This document shows, piece after piece, positions 25,963-34,481 of a stretch of 64,000 nt of DNA. Below the pieces are notes generated by a model that had not been told where the DNA came from, ran no database searches, and saw only the letters and a list, made by a program, of their open reading frames with translations. The stretch spans positions 124,001 to 188,000 of the forward strand of contig NZAC01000049.1 of NCBI GenBank assembly GCA_002686085.1. Reading direction: 5' to 3'. Source of the DNA: Roseibacillus sp. (GTDB taxonomy: Bacteria > Verrucomicrobiota > Verrucomicrobiia > Verrucomicrobiales > Akkermansiaceae). Position 1 is the first letter of the stretch; every line of letters begins with the position of its first letter. The position numbers were made by a program, and so were the translations under genes.

Positions 25963-27837
25963 ATGGGAATCGTCAAGTTGCTGTGGCCGTGGTGCGCAGT
26001 AGTGCTCTCAGGAGTATTACTGGCGCTCTGCTACGCGCCGTTTGACACACCTGCGATGGTTTGGATTGGGTTAATTCCATTGTTCGCAGCAGTCTGGGGG
26101 AGCGGAGGAGCGAAATGCAGGCCACGCGGCTTCGCTCTGGGATACCTCGCAGGCCTGAGCTTTTGGTTGATCAATCTCAAGTGGATTTCGGAAGTAGGGG
26201 CTATTGGGTGGATTGCGGTCTCCTCTTTTCTGGCTCTTTATTTTGCGCTCTGGGGCCTTTTTGCTGCAGCGGCAGGGAACCCTTGGAGGCAGGAATCCGA
26301 ACCACTGGGAGAATCAGAGGAGGGTATCGCTGCCAAGGTCAGCAAGCGCCTAAGTGAAAAGAAAAGACGGTCGAGAAGGTCGTTTGCAGAGTCTCGCAGA
26401 GTGTTGATATTTGCGATTGTGAATGCCTGCTGCTGGTGCGGCCTGGAATGGGTTCGGGGGTGGTTTTTTACCGGCTTTGGCTGGAATGGTCTCGGGGTTG
26501 CCTTTCATGATCAACCGATCCTTGCGCAGAGTGCGGATCTGGTGGGAGTTTCCGGGCTATCGTTTCTGCCGGTTTTCGTCATGGGGGTGGTTGTTCAGGT
26601 GGGTCGGGGCCTGTATCAGGAAATTCAGAGCGGCCGGTTACGCGCTCATTGGGATTTTGGATGTGCGATGGTGGTTCTTGCGGGCTGTTTCGTCTATGGT
26701 GTGTGGAAATTGCATGGAGAACCTGAGGAGCCTTCCGCTCCTTTGAATGTGCTCCTCGTTCAGTTGAATATTCCTCAGGAGGCCAGCCAGAGACTCTGGT
26801 CCGCAGAGGATATATACAGGGGTTATGAGGAAGAAACCCTAGAGGCTCTTGAGAGCTTGAGTCTTGCCAATGAACAACGTGTTCAGGATGCGATGAAGGC
26901 GGGAGCCCTCGACCCTGTTAGTCTGGATGTTCCTGACTGGATCGTATGGCCGGAGTCAGCTCTTCCCGACGTCCTGTATTACGGAGAGAAGAACGAACAG
27001 GAACTCGGTCGGAGTTCGTTGTCATTAATTGAGGAGATCAAGTCTCGTGGTGAATTTTCACTCTTGTTTGGAATGCTGGAATATGAGGCCGAAAGGGTCG
27101 TGCCCTCTGCTCCGCTGACGAGAAAAGAGAGGGGGAAAGCATTCAATTCTCTGGTTGTGCTTCCCGGGGGAGAGAGTGTCTTCCGGACATACCGAAAACA
27201 GCACCTTGTTCTCTTTGGAGAGACTATTCCCTACGTTGAGCAGCTTGGAGTCCTGCGCTGGCTATGGGAAAAGTCGGCAGGAACCGAATATGGAGGGTCG
27301 TTCAGCGCCGGGGACCAGCAGGAGCCGATGAGACTGCCTTCGCCGTTGGCCGGGGGGGAAGAAGTCTCAGTGATACCAACGATCTGTTTTGAAGATACCG
27401 TTGCGCGTAAGATGCGAAAATTCGTGAAGGGAGGAGGACAGCTTATTCTCAACATCACGAATGATGGCTGGTTCAAGAACAGCGAGGCAGCTGCGCAGCA
27501 TTTTGCGAATGCCAAGTTTCGCTCCATTGAGTTTCGGCGTCCCACGATACGTTCGGCGAATACAGGGGTCAGCGCGGTGATCAACAGCCATGGAACCGTA
27601 TTGGACCTAAAAACAATGAAGAGACGGATTCTCCTCAACGAATCAGGGTCTCACCTGAGCCGTGGGTGGCTGTATTCCACGGCTCATGTCCCGCTTGCAG
27701 GGCCCTTAACACCCTATGCGAGATTCGGTGACTGGTTCGCTGCACTCGCCTTGTTGATAGCCGGGGGATGGTGGCTTGCCGGGCGAACAAGTCAGCGAGA
27801 GAAGGAAGATCAGAGGCAACTGAATGACGTCCGGTGA
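25963..27837 (+). CDS. lnt: apolipoprotein N-acyltransferase
   Basis: Inner-membrane enzyme that adds the third acyl chain to lipoproteins. Several N-terminal membrane helices (CYAPFDTPAMVWIGLIPLF; GYLAGLSFWLINLKWI) precede a nitrilase-like domain. The catalytic triad is visible as Glu in WPESALP, Lys in TYRKQHLVLFGE and Cys in TICFED. At about 624 residues it is longer than E. coli Lnt (512), with charged insertions near residues 110-140 and in the nitrilase domain. Starts are ATG 25963 or GTG 25927 (12 residues more); neither has a strong ribosome site. It fits the many lipoproteins in this window. Confidence 0.93.
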   Translation: MGIVKLLWPWCAVVLSGVLLALCYAPFDTPAMVWIGLIPLFAAVWGSGGAKCRPRGFALGYLAGLSFWLINLKWISEVGAIGWIAVSSFLALYFALWGLFAAAAGNPWRQESEPLGESEEGIAAKVSKRLSEKKRRSRRSFAESRRVLIFAIVNACCWCGLEWVRGWFFTGFGWNGLGVAFHDQPILAQSADLVGVSGLSFLPVFVMGVVVQVGRGLYQEIQSGRLRAHWDFGCAMVVLAGCFVYGVWKLHGEPEEPSAPLNVLLVQLNIPQEASQRLWSAEDIYRGYEEETLEALESLSLANEQRVQDAMKAGALDPVSLDVPDWIVWPESALPDVLYYGEKNEQELGRSSLSLIEEIKSRGEFSLLFGMLEYEAERVVPSAPLTRKERGKAFNSLVVLPGGESVFRTYRKQHLVLFGETIPYVEQLGVLRWLWEKSAGTEYGGSFSAGDQQEPMRLPSPLAGGEEVSVIPTICFEDTVARKMRKFVKGGGQLILNITNDGWFKNSEAAAQHFANAKFRSIEFRRPTIRSANTGVSAVINSHGTVLDLKTMKRRILLNESGSHLSRGWLYSTAHVPLAGPLTPYARFGDWFAALALLIAGGWWLAGRTSQREKEDQRQLNDVR

Positions 27838-27884
27838 CCCTTGACGCTTGAAAGTATGTCCGTGGGACAGTACCAGCGCTTCTG

Positions 27885-28952
27885 ATGGCCGTTGGTGATG
27901 TCAGAGGCGTTCTGCAATACGTACCTATGTTCCGTGAGAGAACATTCGTCGTGGTGCTCGACGAGGGTCTCCCCGAATCTGCCGTTGCGGAGGCTCTACT
28001 TGATCTTAAGGTCCTCCAGGGAATCGGGGTGAATCTTGTGATTGCGGTTGCGGGTGGAGAAGAGTCGATCTCCGTGGTCGCGGATCGTGCGCTAGACCTC
28101 GAGATTAAATTTGCCCGGGTGATGGGAGAGGAAACAGCCGGTCCGATTCTAGAGCGCGGACAGGCGGCTATCGTCAATTGTCCCGCTGATGGGCCCCTTG
28201 GAGAGTCGCTGGCTGATCTGGGGGTTGAAATTGGCGCGGCGAAATTGATTGGACTCCTGAACGGTCAGGGAATTCGCAGGGATGGGCTGCCTCTTCGTGC
28301 GGTGCCTTGTTCTGCGCTTCCTGATTTTCTTGATGCTGCTGGAGGTAGCGCGCTGACAGGCGCAAAGTTACTGGAAGACGCCGCGGCAGTTTGCCGGGCA
28401 GGGGTGCCGAGGGTGCATATCCTCGATGGTCGCCAACAGGGCGTGCTGGCAGATGAGTTGTTCTCCAACGAGGGGGTGGGGACCATGGTGCATGCTGATA
28501 GCTATCGGGATGTACGTGCCCTTCGTGAAGATGATGTCCCCGAGCTTCTCGCGATGATAGGGAGATCGGTTCGCGCCTCTCATCTGGTGCCTCGCGATTA
28601 CGAGGAGATCCTCCAGAAGGCCGATGATTTCCTCGTGTTGTGTGTGGACGACAACGTGGTCGGCTGTGTCGCCCTGCATTGTTACGGGCCTGATCTTGCG
28701 GAGCTGGCCTGTCTCTACGTGAAACAATCTCATGAGTGTCGGGGCTATGGAAAATTGCTCGTGCAGGCGGCTGAGGAAAGGGCCCGTGAGAGGAACATCC
28801 ACACTGTTTTCGCACTGACAACCCGGGCGGTGACATTCTTTGAAAATCTAGGTTATCGGATTGCTGATAGCTCGGTTATGCCCGAGGACCGCGCAAGAAA
28901 GTGCGAGGAAAGTGAGAGGAGTTCCGCGGTTCTTACCAAGGAGCTCGCGTAG
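27885..28952 (+). CDS. argA: ArgA-like N-acetylglutamate synthase with degenerate kinase-fold domain
   Basis: First step of arginine synthesis, acetylation of glutamate. The N-terminal half resembles the amino-acid-kinase fold that binds feedback arginine in ArgA (VPMFRERTFVVVLDEG; LQGIGVNLVIAVAGG). The C-terminal half, from about residue 205, is a GNAT acetyltransferase with a complete acetyl-CoA loop (CRGYGKLLVQAA) and the ArgA-like ASHLVPRDYEEI. At 355 residues it is about 90 shorter than E. coli ArgA (443). The Gly-rich loops of the kinase fold are altered (LDEG, AGGEE), so arginine control may differ. It follows lnt by 47 bp. Confidence 0.8.
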   Translation: MAVGDVRGVLQYVPMFRERTFVVVLDEGLPESAVAEALLDLKVLQGIGVNLVIAVAGGEESISVVADRALDLEIKFARVMGEETAGPILERGQAAIVNCPADGPLGESLADLGVEIGAAKLIGLLNGQGIRRDGLPLRAVPCSALPDFLDAAGGSALTGAKLLEDAAAVCRAGVPRVHILDGRQQGVLADELFSNEGVGTMVHADSYRDVRALREDDVPELLAMIGRSVRASHLVPRDYEEILQKADDFLVLCVDDNVVGCVALHCYGPDLAELACLYVKQSHECRGYGKLLVQAAEERARERNIHTVFALTTRAVTFFENLGYRIADSSVMPEDRARKCEESERSSAVLTKELA

Positions 28953-28986
28953 AACAGGCGCTCTTCGGAAGGAGGGGTTACAGGTG

Positions 28987-29550
28987 CTAGTTCTTACCGG
29001 GATCTTCAGGACACTCCGCCACGATTGTGTGATAGATAGAAAGGTTTCGAAGAGTCTGTGACCACAGTGAATGATCATGGTCTCTGGTGAGCAGATCTTC
29101 GGTGGGCTTAGCTGGTATCCAAGAACGATGACGAATTTCTCCCTCCAGTTGCCCCTTGGACCACCCCGAGTATCCGAGGAAGGCCCTGACAATAACCCCG
29201 GGAGTGTTGGCATGTTTGATGGCGCCACTAGCAGAAATACCTGTCTCAAAGCAGAGACTTGCACTTTCGGACCACCAGAGGGCTGCAAATGAGAGATTCT
29301 CGCGTGAAACCGGGCCGCCGAGGTGAACTGGGATCGTGGAGAGAGCTTCGAATTCCTCCTTTTGGAGAAAATCACCCACATGGTGATTGGACGGCTGATT
29401 CAGGATGAGTCCGAAGGCTCCCTCCTCACTACTGTGCTCTGTGAGAAGAATCACAGAGTGATGAAAGGGCCCTTTCCCTAGCGTAGGATCAGCGATTAAC
29501 AGTTGGCCTTCGAGGCGTATTGGCGCGTCATAGCCTGTCGAATCAGCCAT
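28987..29550 (-). CDS. YqgE/AlgH family protein (UPF0301)
   Basis: Conserved protein of the DUF179/AlgH family with no firmly established biochemical role. The diagnostic start LEGQLLIADPTLGKGPFHHSVILL is recognisable when read in two parts (residues about 11-35), followed by GAFGLILNQPS and HLGGPVS. The frame is open to 29910 and would run over obg, but ATG 29550 gives the standard length (187 aa) and N-terminus. It is divergent from obg and convergent with the argA-like gene 34 bp away. Confidence 0.92.
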   Translation of the reverse strand: MADSTGYDAPIRLEGQLLIADPTLGKGPFHHSVILLTEHSSEEGAFGLILNQPSNHHVGDFLQKEEFEALSTIPVHLGGPVSRENLSFAALWWSESASLCFETGISASGAIKHANTPGVIVRAFLGYSGWSKGQLEGEIRHRSWIPAKPTEDLLTRDHDHSLWSQTLRNLSIYHTIVAECPEDPGKN

Positions 29551-29676
29551 GAAAACAGAGTGAATGTAGGCAGAGGCCGCGTCAAGAGAGGTTCCAGAAG
29601 TGGGGAATCGGGCTGTGGGGGATGGCAATGATATTTTGGGGTTCAGGTCATGAGCATTAGCGACTAAGAGTCCTCT

Positions 29677-30726
29677 GTGTTCGTTGACCACACTAGAATC
29701 TACGCGAAGGCAGGGAACGGCGGAAACGGCGTAGTGAGCTTCCGGCGGGAAAAGTATGTGCCGCGCGGAGGCCCCGATGGCGGAGATGGAGCGCAAGGTG
29801 GAGACGTGATCCTGAGGGTGGATGGGCATACCGATAATCTGAGGGCGTTTCACTATAATCCCCGGATGGTCGCCAAGGATGGCGGACATGGGCAGAGCTG
29901 GAAGCGCCATGGAAAGAATGGAAAGCCTGTGGTGGGAAAGGTGCCGCCAGGAACATTAGTCTATCGCAGTCCGGCCAGAACCGTCACCGAGGCGGTGGAA
30001 ATGGAGCGCTCTGGGGCAGGAGTAGATCTGGAGCTTGTGGCAGACCTGACATCCGAGGGCGACGAGCTCGTCATTTGCAAAGCGGGCGAAGGGGGAAAAG
30101 GGAACTGGCAGTTTCGGAGTTCTACCAATCGGACACCGGAGGAGTTCACTCTTGGGACCGAGGGAACAGAGGGGGTGTTTTATCTTGAGTTGAGACGCAT
30201 CGCAGATGCCGGGATGGTGGGATTCCCCAATGCGGGGAAATCGACCCTCACGACGAAGCTGAGTGCGGCTCGCCCCAAGATCGCTTCGTATCCATTCACC
30301 ACTCTGAACCCGATGGTCGGAGTGGTGGAGTTTGATGACTTCAAACGGTGCACGATTGCGGATATTCCCGGTATCATCGAGGGGGCTCACAAAAACCGTG
30401 GACTTGGTCATGAATTCCTGCGGCACATCACGAGGTGTGGACTCCTGCTATTCGTCGTTGATATGGCAGGAAGCGAGTGCCGGGATCCAATTTCGGATAT
30501 CGAAACTCTTCGGAAAGAGGTCAAATTATATGACCCGGAGCTTTCCAAGCTCGATTGGTTAGTGGTTGCCAACAAGATGGATCTCGATGAAGCAGAGGAG
30601 AACCTGGCTCATTTCCGACAGCGTTTTCCCAAAGTGGAGATTATCTCAGTTTCAGCTAAGTTGGAGGAGGGACTCGGCGCGTTGCGAGGACTATTGTGTG
30701 AGCGGGTGGGGAAGAAAAATCAGTGA
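29677..30726 (+). CDS. obgE: Obg family GTPase
   Basis: Ribosome-associated GTPase needed for large-subunit maturation. The Gly-rich Obg domain (GNGGNGVVSFRREKYVPRGG; GGDGAQGGDV) comes first, then the G domain with G1 GFPNAGKST, G3 DIPGIIEGA, G4 NKMD and G5 SVSAK. Its 349 residues end soon after G5, so the variable C-terminal OCT domain is absent. Translation starts with GTG at 29677 (MFVDHTRIYAKAG), the exact family N-terminus. Confidence 0.96.
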   Translation: MFVDHTRIYAKAGNGGNGVVSFRREKYVPRGGPDGGDGAQGGDVILRVDGHTDNLRAFHYNPRMVAKDGGHGQSWKRHGKNGKPVVGKVPPGTLVYRSPARTVTEAVEMERSGAGVDLELVADLTSEGDELVICKAGEGGKGNWQFRSSTNRTPEEFTLGTEGTEGVFYLELRRIADAGMVGFPNAGKSTLTTKLSAARPKIASYPFTTLNPMVGVVEFDDFKRCTIADIPGIIEGAHKNRGLGHEFLRHITRCGLLLFVVDMAGSECRDPISDIETLRKEVKLYDPELSKLDWLVVANKMDLDEAEENLAHFRQRFPKVEIISVSAKLEEGLGALRGLLCERVGKKNQ

Positions 30727-30767
30727 ATAGACAGACGGAAGAAGCATGGCGGAGGTGCCAGTGACCC

Positions 30768-31445
30768 ATGTCGGAAAATGAGAAAAATCTGGTGTTTGTC
30801 TATGGCACCTTGCGGAAGGAGTCTTCCAATCACTTCAGACTCAGGAAGGCGCCTTTTGTGAAAGAGGGATGGATTCTCGGGCGCCTCTATCGCATTGGTT
30901 GGTATCCCGGAATGCGGTTGGACGAGGAAGGGGTCCCAGTTCGGGGGGAAATCTACGAGATTGAGCGGGAAGCGCTGAGGGAGCTGGATGCTTTTGAGGG
31001 AAATGAGTTTGAGCGTCTGAAGGCGAAGGTGCACGCCAAAGGGGGCGGGGATTTCCATGTCTGGCTGTACGAATACCGTAAAGAAGTGGATTCCGACGCA
31101 GAGCTTTTGCCAGCGGACTGGGTGCATCACGAGAGGAAGATGGACCGCAAGGCTCATGCCCCATTCTTCAGTCTGGCTACCTTCGTCTTATTGCCAGCTA
31201 CCGCGGCCTTGGGTGCGTTCATGACCTGGGCCGATCCCGACTCTTTCAGCAGGTTTAGCTGGATCTTGCAGGTTCTCAGCATCGCTCTTCCTCTTCTGGC
31301 CTTTCTTGCGGGTAGAAAAGCTCACGCTCGACGGGAGCGGTGGGCTGAAGGTGCTGAGGTCTGTGCGGCGGTGGCCTTTGTCGTCTTCTGTTTGATGTTG
31401 CTTATCCGTTTCTTTCCTTCCGCCTTCGAGGCGTTTCCCAATTAG
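30768..31445 (+). CDS. gamma-glutamylcyclotransferase-like domain fused to a three-helix membrane domain
   Basis: Residues about 7-115 form a GGCT/AIG2-like domain: FVYGTLRKES is the substrate loop, and GVPVRGEIYEIEREALRELDAFEG carries the acidic residue that in relatives is catalytic. Residues about 130-150, 158-177 and 187-208 are three membrane helices (LATFVLLPATAALGAFM; VLSIALPLLAFLAG; VCAAVAFVVFCLMLLI). GGCT domains are normally soluble stand-alone proteins, so the fusion is unusual. It might act on gamma-glutamyl compounds or another small amine adduct at the membrane. It follows obg by 41 bp. Domain call good, function open. Confidence 0.82.
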   Translation: MSENEKNLVFVYGTLRKESSNHFRLRKAPFVKEGWILGRLYRIGWYPGMRLDEEGVPVRGEIYEIEREALRELDAFEGNEFERLKAKVHAKGGGDFHVWLYEYRKEVDSDAELLPADWVHHERKMDRKAHAPFFSLATFVLLPATAALGAFMTWADPDSFSRFSWILQVLSIALPLLAFLAGRKAHARRERWAEGAEVCAAVAFVVFCLMLLIRFFPSAFEAFPN

Positions 31446-31504
31446 TCGGTGGTAAGCACTTTCTTCTCAACTGAGGGGTGAGAGACGCTGTTGCGCTGCA
31501 GGAG

Positions 31505-32389
31505 CTAGCTCCCAAGGAGGCTTCCCATCGGAGCGTAGAGCTCTGTCTGTCGGGAGGTTTGCTCGACCAAGTCATCAGCAAGAGTAATTTTCCCTTCCTC
31601 AAAGAGGGTGATAGTACTAGATCCTCCGAAAGAGAAATAACCGCGTTCATCCCCGCGGTTGATTTTTTCGCCGGGAGTAAACGTCTGGGAAATTGAACCA
31701 ACGTTCGTAGCGCCGATATCGATCATCACGATAGTGCCGAAGCGGCTGGTCTCAAGCTCAGTGATCATTCTCTTATTTTGCCACAAATAGGAAAGGTTGC
31801 GGCGAAGAGCAATGGGTGAAACAGAAAAGAGCGCTCCGTTGATCAGGCTGGAGGTAGAAGGAATTCCCTCGGCGGGGAAATGAAAGCGGTGATAATCGGT
31901 CGGGCAGAGGCGGGAGAGGACGAGGCTCCCTCGTGCGAATCTATTGCTGAGCTCGGAGGATCCAAGAAGGGAGGCGAGAGAGAAACGTTGCCCTTTGACA
32001 AAGACCGAGGTGATCTCTGAAATATTCGGGAAGCCGAGGTGCCGGCCGTCGCATGGAAAAGTGACGGCCTCTGGATCCGGGTCAAAGGGCCGGGCTTCGG
32101 GTTTAAGCCTCCGAATAAAAAACTCGTTGAAGCTCTTGAAGGATTCCTGAGGATCTGCGAACTCGGATGCATCGAGGCCGAATTCCTTAATAAAGGGGGC
32201 CACCAGCGCGCGACTCGCGGGGCGGCCCATCCGACGACCATACCAATGTGAGAAGAAAGGCTTCCTTATTACCTGCTGAAGTAAAGAGCCCCAGCAGGAT
32301 TCGTAGGCGAGGCGTAGCCATCTTTCCCCGTAAACCTGCTCAATCTCAAGGGCTTCAGTCAGACGATTGTAGTATCGGATTGGCTCCAC
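31505..32389 (-). CDS. psd: phosphatidylserine decarboxylase proenzyme
   Basis: Makes phosphatidylethanolamine from phosphatidylserine after self-cleavage. FNEFFIRRLKPEARPF, FPCDGRH, the catalytic-His region TDYHRFHFPAEG, VMIDIGATNVGSI, and the cleavage site FGGSST (pyruvoyl formed at the Ser after GG, in place of LGST) are visible. There is no ATG near the family start. GTG 32389 (EPIRYYNRLTE) gives 294 residues; a TTG at 32425 would add 12. It is convergent with the GGCT fusion gene. Confidence 0.94.
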   Translation of the reverse strand: MEPIRYYNRLTEALEIEQVYGERWLRLAYESCWGSLLQQVIRKPFFSHWYGRRMGRPASRALVAPFIKEFGLDASEFADPQESFKSFNEFFIRRLKPEARPFDPDPEAVTFPCDGRHLGFPNISEITSVFVKGQRFSLASLLGSSELSNRFARGSLVLSRLCPTDYHRFHFPAEGIPSTSSLINGALFSVSPIALRRNLSYLWQNKRMITELETSRFGTIVMIDIGATNVGSISQTFTPGEKINRGDERGYFSFGGSSTITLFEEGKITLADDLVEQTSRQTELYAPMGSLLGS

Positions 32390-32523
32390 GGTGTGACATT
32401 GCCCCTTGCGTCGAGGGCGTGGCAAGATTAGGTGTCCCGGAGACCCTAACCCATATGTATTTTCAACAATCTGCGCCCTCAGTTGGTTTCACGGCTATTA
32501 GCCGGGTCCAGCGCCTCAGGGGG

Positions 32524-33111
32524 ATGGGCCGAGTTCTCGGCTTTTGCGGCCTCTTAGCGATTTTGAGCGGATGCAAGCAGGCGGAAAGAGTGGTAACTTT
32601 GACAGAAGCAGATCGTCGAGACTTGGTTTTGTGGGACAAGTCCTATCCCGGTGATCTTAAAGACCAAGCCCCGCTGCAATGGCGAAGGGTACCGTGGACC
32701 CAGATGCGCTACTACAACTACCGCTTTGGGCCCGCGGGGGACGGTGAGATCTGGCTGAGTGTGGTGCCGAGTCGAGCGGCGGATTCGGTGCTCCAGAATA
32801 TCAACCGATGGTATAACCAGTTCAGGATGCCCGAAATTACGAGTTTGGATGATCTGAAGCAAGAGCCTGCACTGCAAACGGCCGGATACCTCGTAGAGGC
32901 GGAAGGGACGTATTATGGAGGAATGGGCGCGGAACCCCGGGAAAACTCCAAGATGCTTGCTCTTGCGATACCGATCAGCCGGAATCTTGTGACGATCAAG
33001 ATGGTGGGTTCTCCAGTGGACGTGGAGACAGAGAGGCAGCGGTTCCTTGAATACTGCAAGACTTTAGAATTTTCTGACGTAGATATTATCGAAACCCCTG
33101 AGGCAAAGTGA
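32524..33111 (+). CDS. lipoprotein of unknown function upstream of resB
   Basis: Lipoprotein signal (GFCGLLAILSGCKQ) and about 175 further residues without a family I can name (WRRVPWTQMRYYNYRFG; GEIWLSVVPSRA; QTAGYLVEAEGTYYGGMG). ATG 32524 is the start that gives a normal lipoprotein signal; an ATG at 32455 is possible but would put 23 polar residues before it. The stop overlaps the GTG of resB (GTGA), so translation is probably coupled and a role in cytochrome c maturation or haem delivery is plausible. That is position-based inference. Confidence 0.75.
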   Translation: MGRVLGFCGLLAILSGCKQAERVVTLTEADRRDLVLWDKSYPGDLKDQAPLQWRRVPWTQMRYYNYRFGPAGDGEIWLSVVPSRAADSVLQNINRWYNQFRMPEITSLDDLKQEPALQTAGYLVEAEGTYYGGMGAEPRENSKMLALAIPISRNLVTIKMVGSPVDVETERQRFLEYCKTLEFSDVDIIETPEAK

Positions 33112-34481
33112 GCGATTCCCAGAATGAATCCAGATCCACGGAGGTGGACGAGTATTACGCCAAGGCTGGAGAGAAAGCCAAGGTTGGAAAAAAGGCTAAG
33201 GGGAGCCCAAAGTCCGTTTTCAACGAGAAGTCTGTGGCGAGCGAGAAATCTAAAGCGGGCAATAAAGCGGTAAAGGAGAGGAGTATATGGGCGTGGGCGT
33301 TTCGTGTTCTGGCAGGGTTCGAGGTCGCGATCATCTGCCTCCTGATGCTCTTCGCCGCGACCTTTTTTGGGACTCTCGAGCAGACGCAGGTGGGCCTCTA
33401 CCAGACCCTCCAGAAATACTTTGATATGGAGGCTCTTTTCGTCATTCCCGAGCTGAATGGAAAGATCATCCCTCTCCCCATCCCGGGGACCTTCTGGGTC
33501 AGCGCGGTGCTTGTCGTCAATATGACTCTAGGGGGGCTGATTCGGGCAAGGAAAGGATGGAAGACCGCAGGAGTTCTGATTGCTCATTTCAGCATGATTT
33601 TCCTTCTGGTGGCGGGAGGTGTCTCCCAGATCAGTAAGAAGGAAGGGGTGATGCATGTGTATCAGGGAGATCGATCCGATTATGCCCGGAGTTACACGGA
33701 GCCGACCATCGAGATTTATCCGATTGGCGATAAGGGGCAGAGGGATAGGCCGTTCGTGGTAGATAGTAAGCACCTGACTGGACTCAAGTCCGAGGATTCC
33801 CTCACCGTTCGTCTGCCAGAAGAACTTCCTTTTGACCTAAAGGTCTCTGGGTTTCTGCGTAGTTCTGATCTTTTGCAGGTTGGGAGAGCCAAGGATCAGC
33901 ATGAAGGGGAGCGAGTCGTAGATGGTTTTTTTCTCAAGGAGACGAAGCGTGCACAGCAGGAAGAGACCAACTTGACCGGGTGCTACCTCACGGTTCTCGA
34001 CAAGGATGGCGTCGCGCTGCAGGAGATGGTGCTGCATTACAATGGAATGCTGTTTCCCACCCCGGTTACAGCCCAGGTCAACGGTGAGAAATACGAATTT
34101 TCCCTAACTCGCTGGATCTGGCCTATGCCTTTTGAAGTCGAACTGGATAAGACGCTGGGAGAGTATTGGCCTGGAACGCGGGATCCGAGCTGGTTCCAGA
34201 GTGATATCACCAAAGTCGAGGGGGACTTAAGAGAGGAGTATTCCATCGTGATGAACAAACCCATGCGCCATGAAGGGGTAACCCTCTATCAGGCCTCCTG
34301 GGCTCCTCCTGCGCCGGGTGGTCGTCCCAGTTCAGGTTTCGCAATCGTCCAGAACCCCTCGGATCAATGGCCTAAGTGGTCGCTCTACATCGCGTCCTTT
34401 GGACTCATGCTTCATTTCGGCATGAAGTTGACTCGATTCCTTGGATCCTCAATTCCCAAAAAGAAAACCCCCCATGCCTAA
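33108..34481 (+). CDS. resB: ResB-like cytochrome c biogenesis protein
   Basis: Membrane protein of the System II cytochrome c maturation complex (ResB/Ccs1), which with CcsA attaches haem to apocytochromes outside the membrane. Membrane helices at about 63-85 (VLAGFEVAIICLLMLFAATFF), 127-145, 152-172 and near the C-terminus (LYIASFGLMLHFGMKLT) flank a large periplasmic domain (NKPMRHEGVTLYQASW is typical of the family). The first 57 residues are a Lys/Ala/Ser-rich cytoplasmic extension of low complexity. GTG start at 33108. The next gene's ATG overlaps its stop. Confidence 0.9.
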   Translation: MSDSQNESRSTEVDEYYAKAGEKAKVGKKAKGSPKSVFNEKSVASEKSKAGNKAVKERSIWAWAFRVLAGFEVAIICLLMLFAATFFGTLEQTQVGLYQTLQKYFDMEALFVIPELNGKIIPLPIPGTFWVSAVLVVNMTLGGLIRARKGWKTAGVLIAHFSMIFLLVAGGVSQISKKEGVMHVYQGDRSDYARSYTEPTIEIYPIGDKGQRDRPFVVDSKHLTGLKSEDSLTVRLPEELPFDLKVSGFLRSSDLLQVGRAKDQHEGERVVDGFFLKETKRAQQEETNLTGCYLTVLDKDGVALQEMVLHYNGMLFPTPVTAQVNGEKYEFSLTRWIWPMPFEVELDKTLGEYWPGTRDPSWFQSDITKVEGDLREEYSIVMNKPMRHEGVTLYQASWAPPAPGGRPSSGFAIVQNPSDQWPKWSLYIASFGLMLHFGMKLTRFLGSSIPKKKTPHA

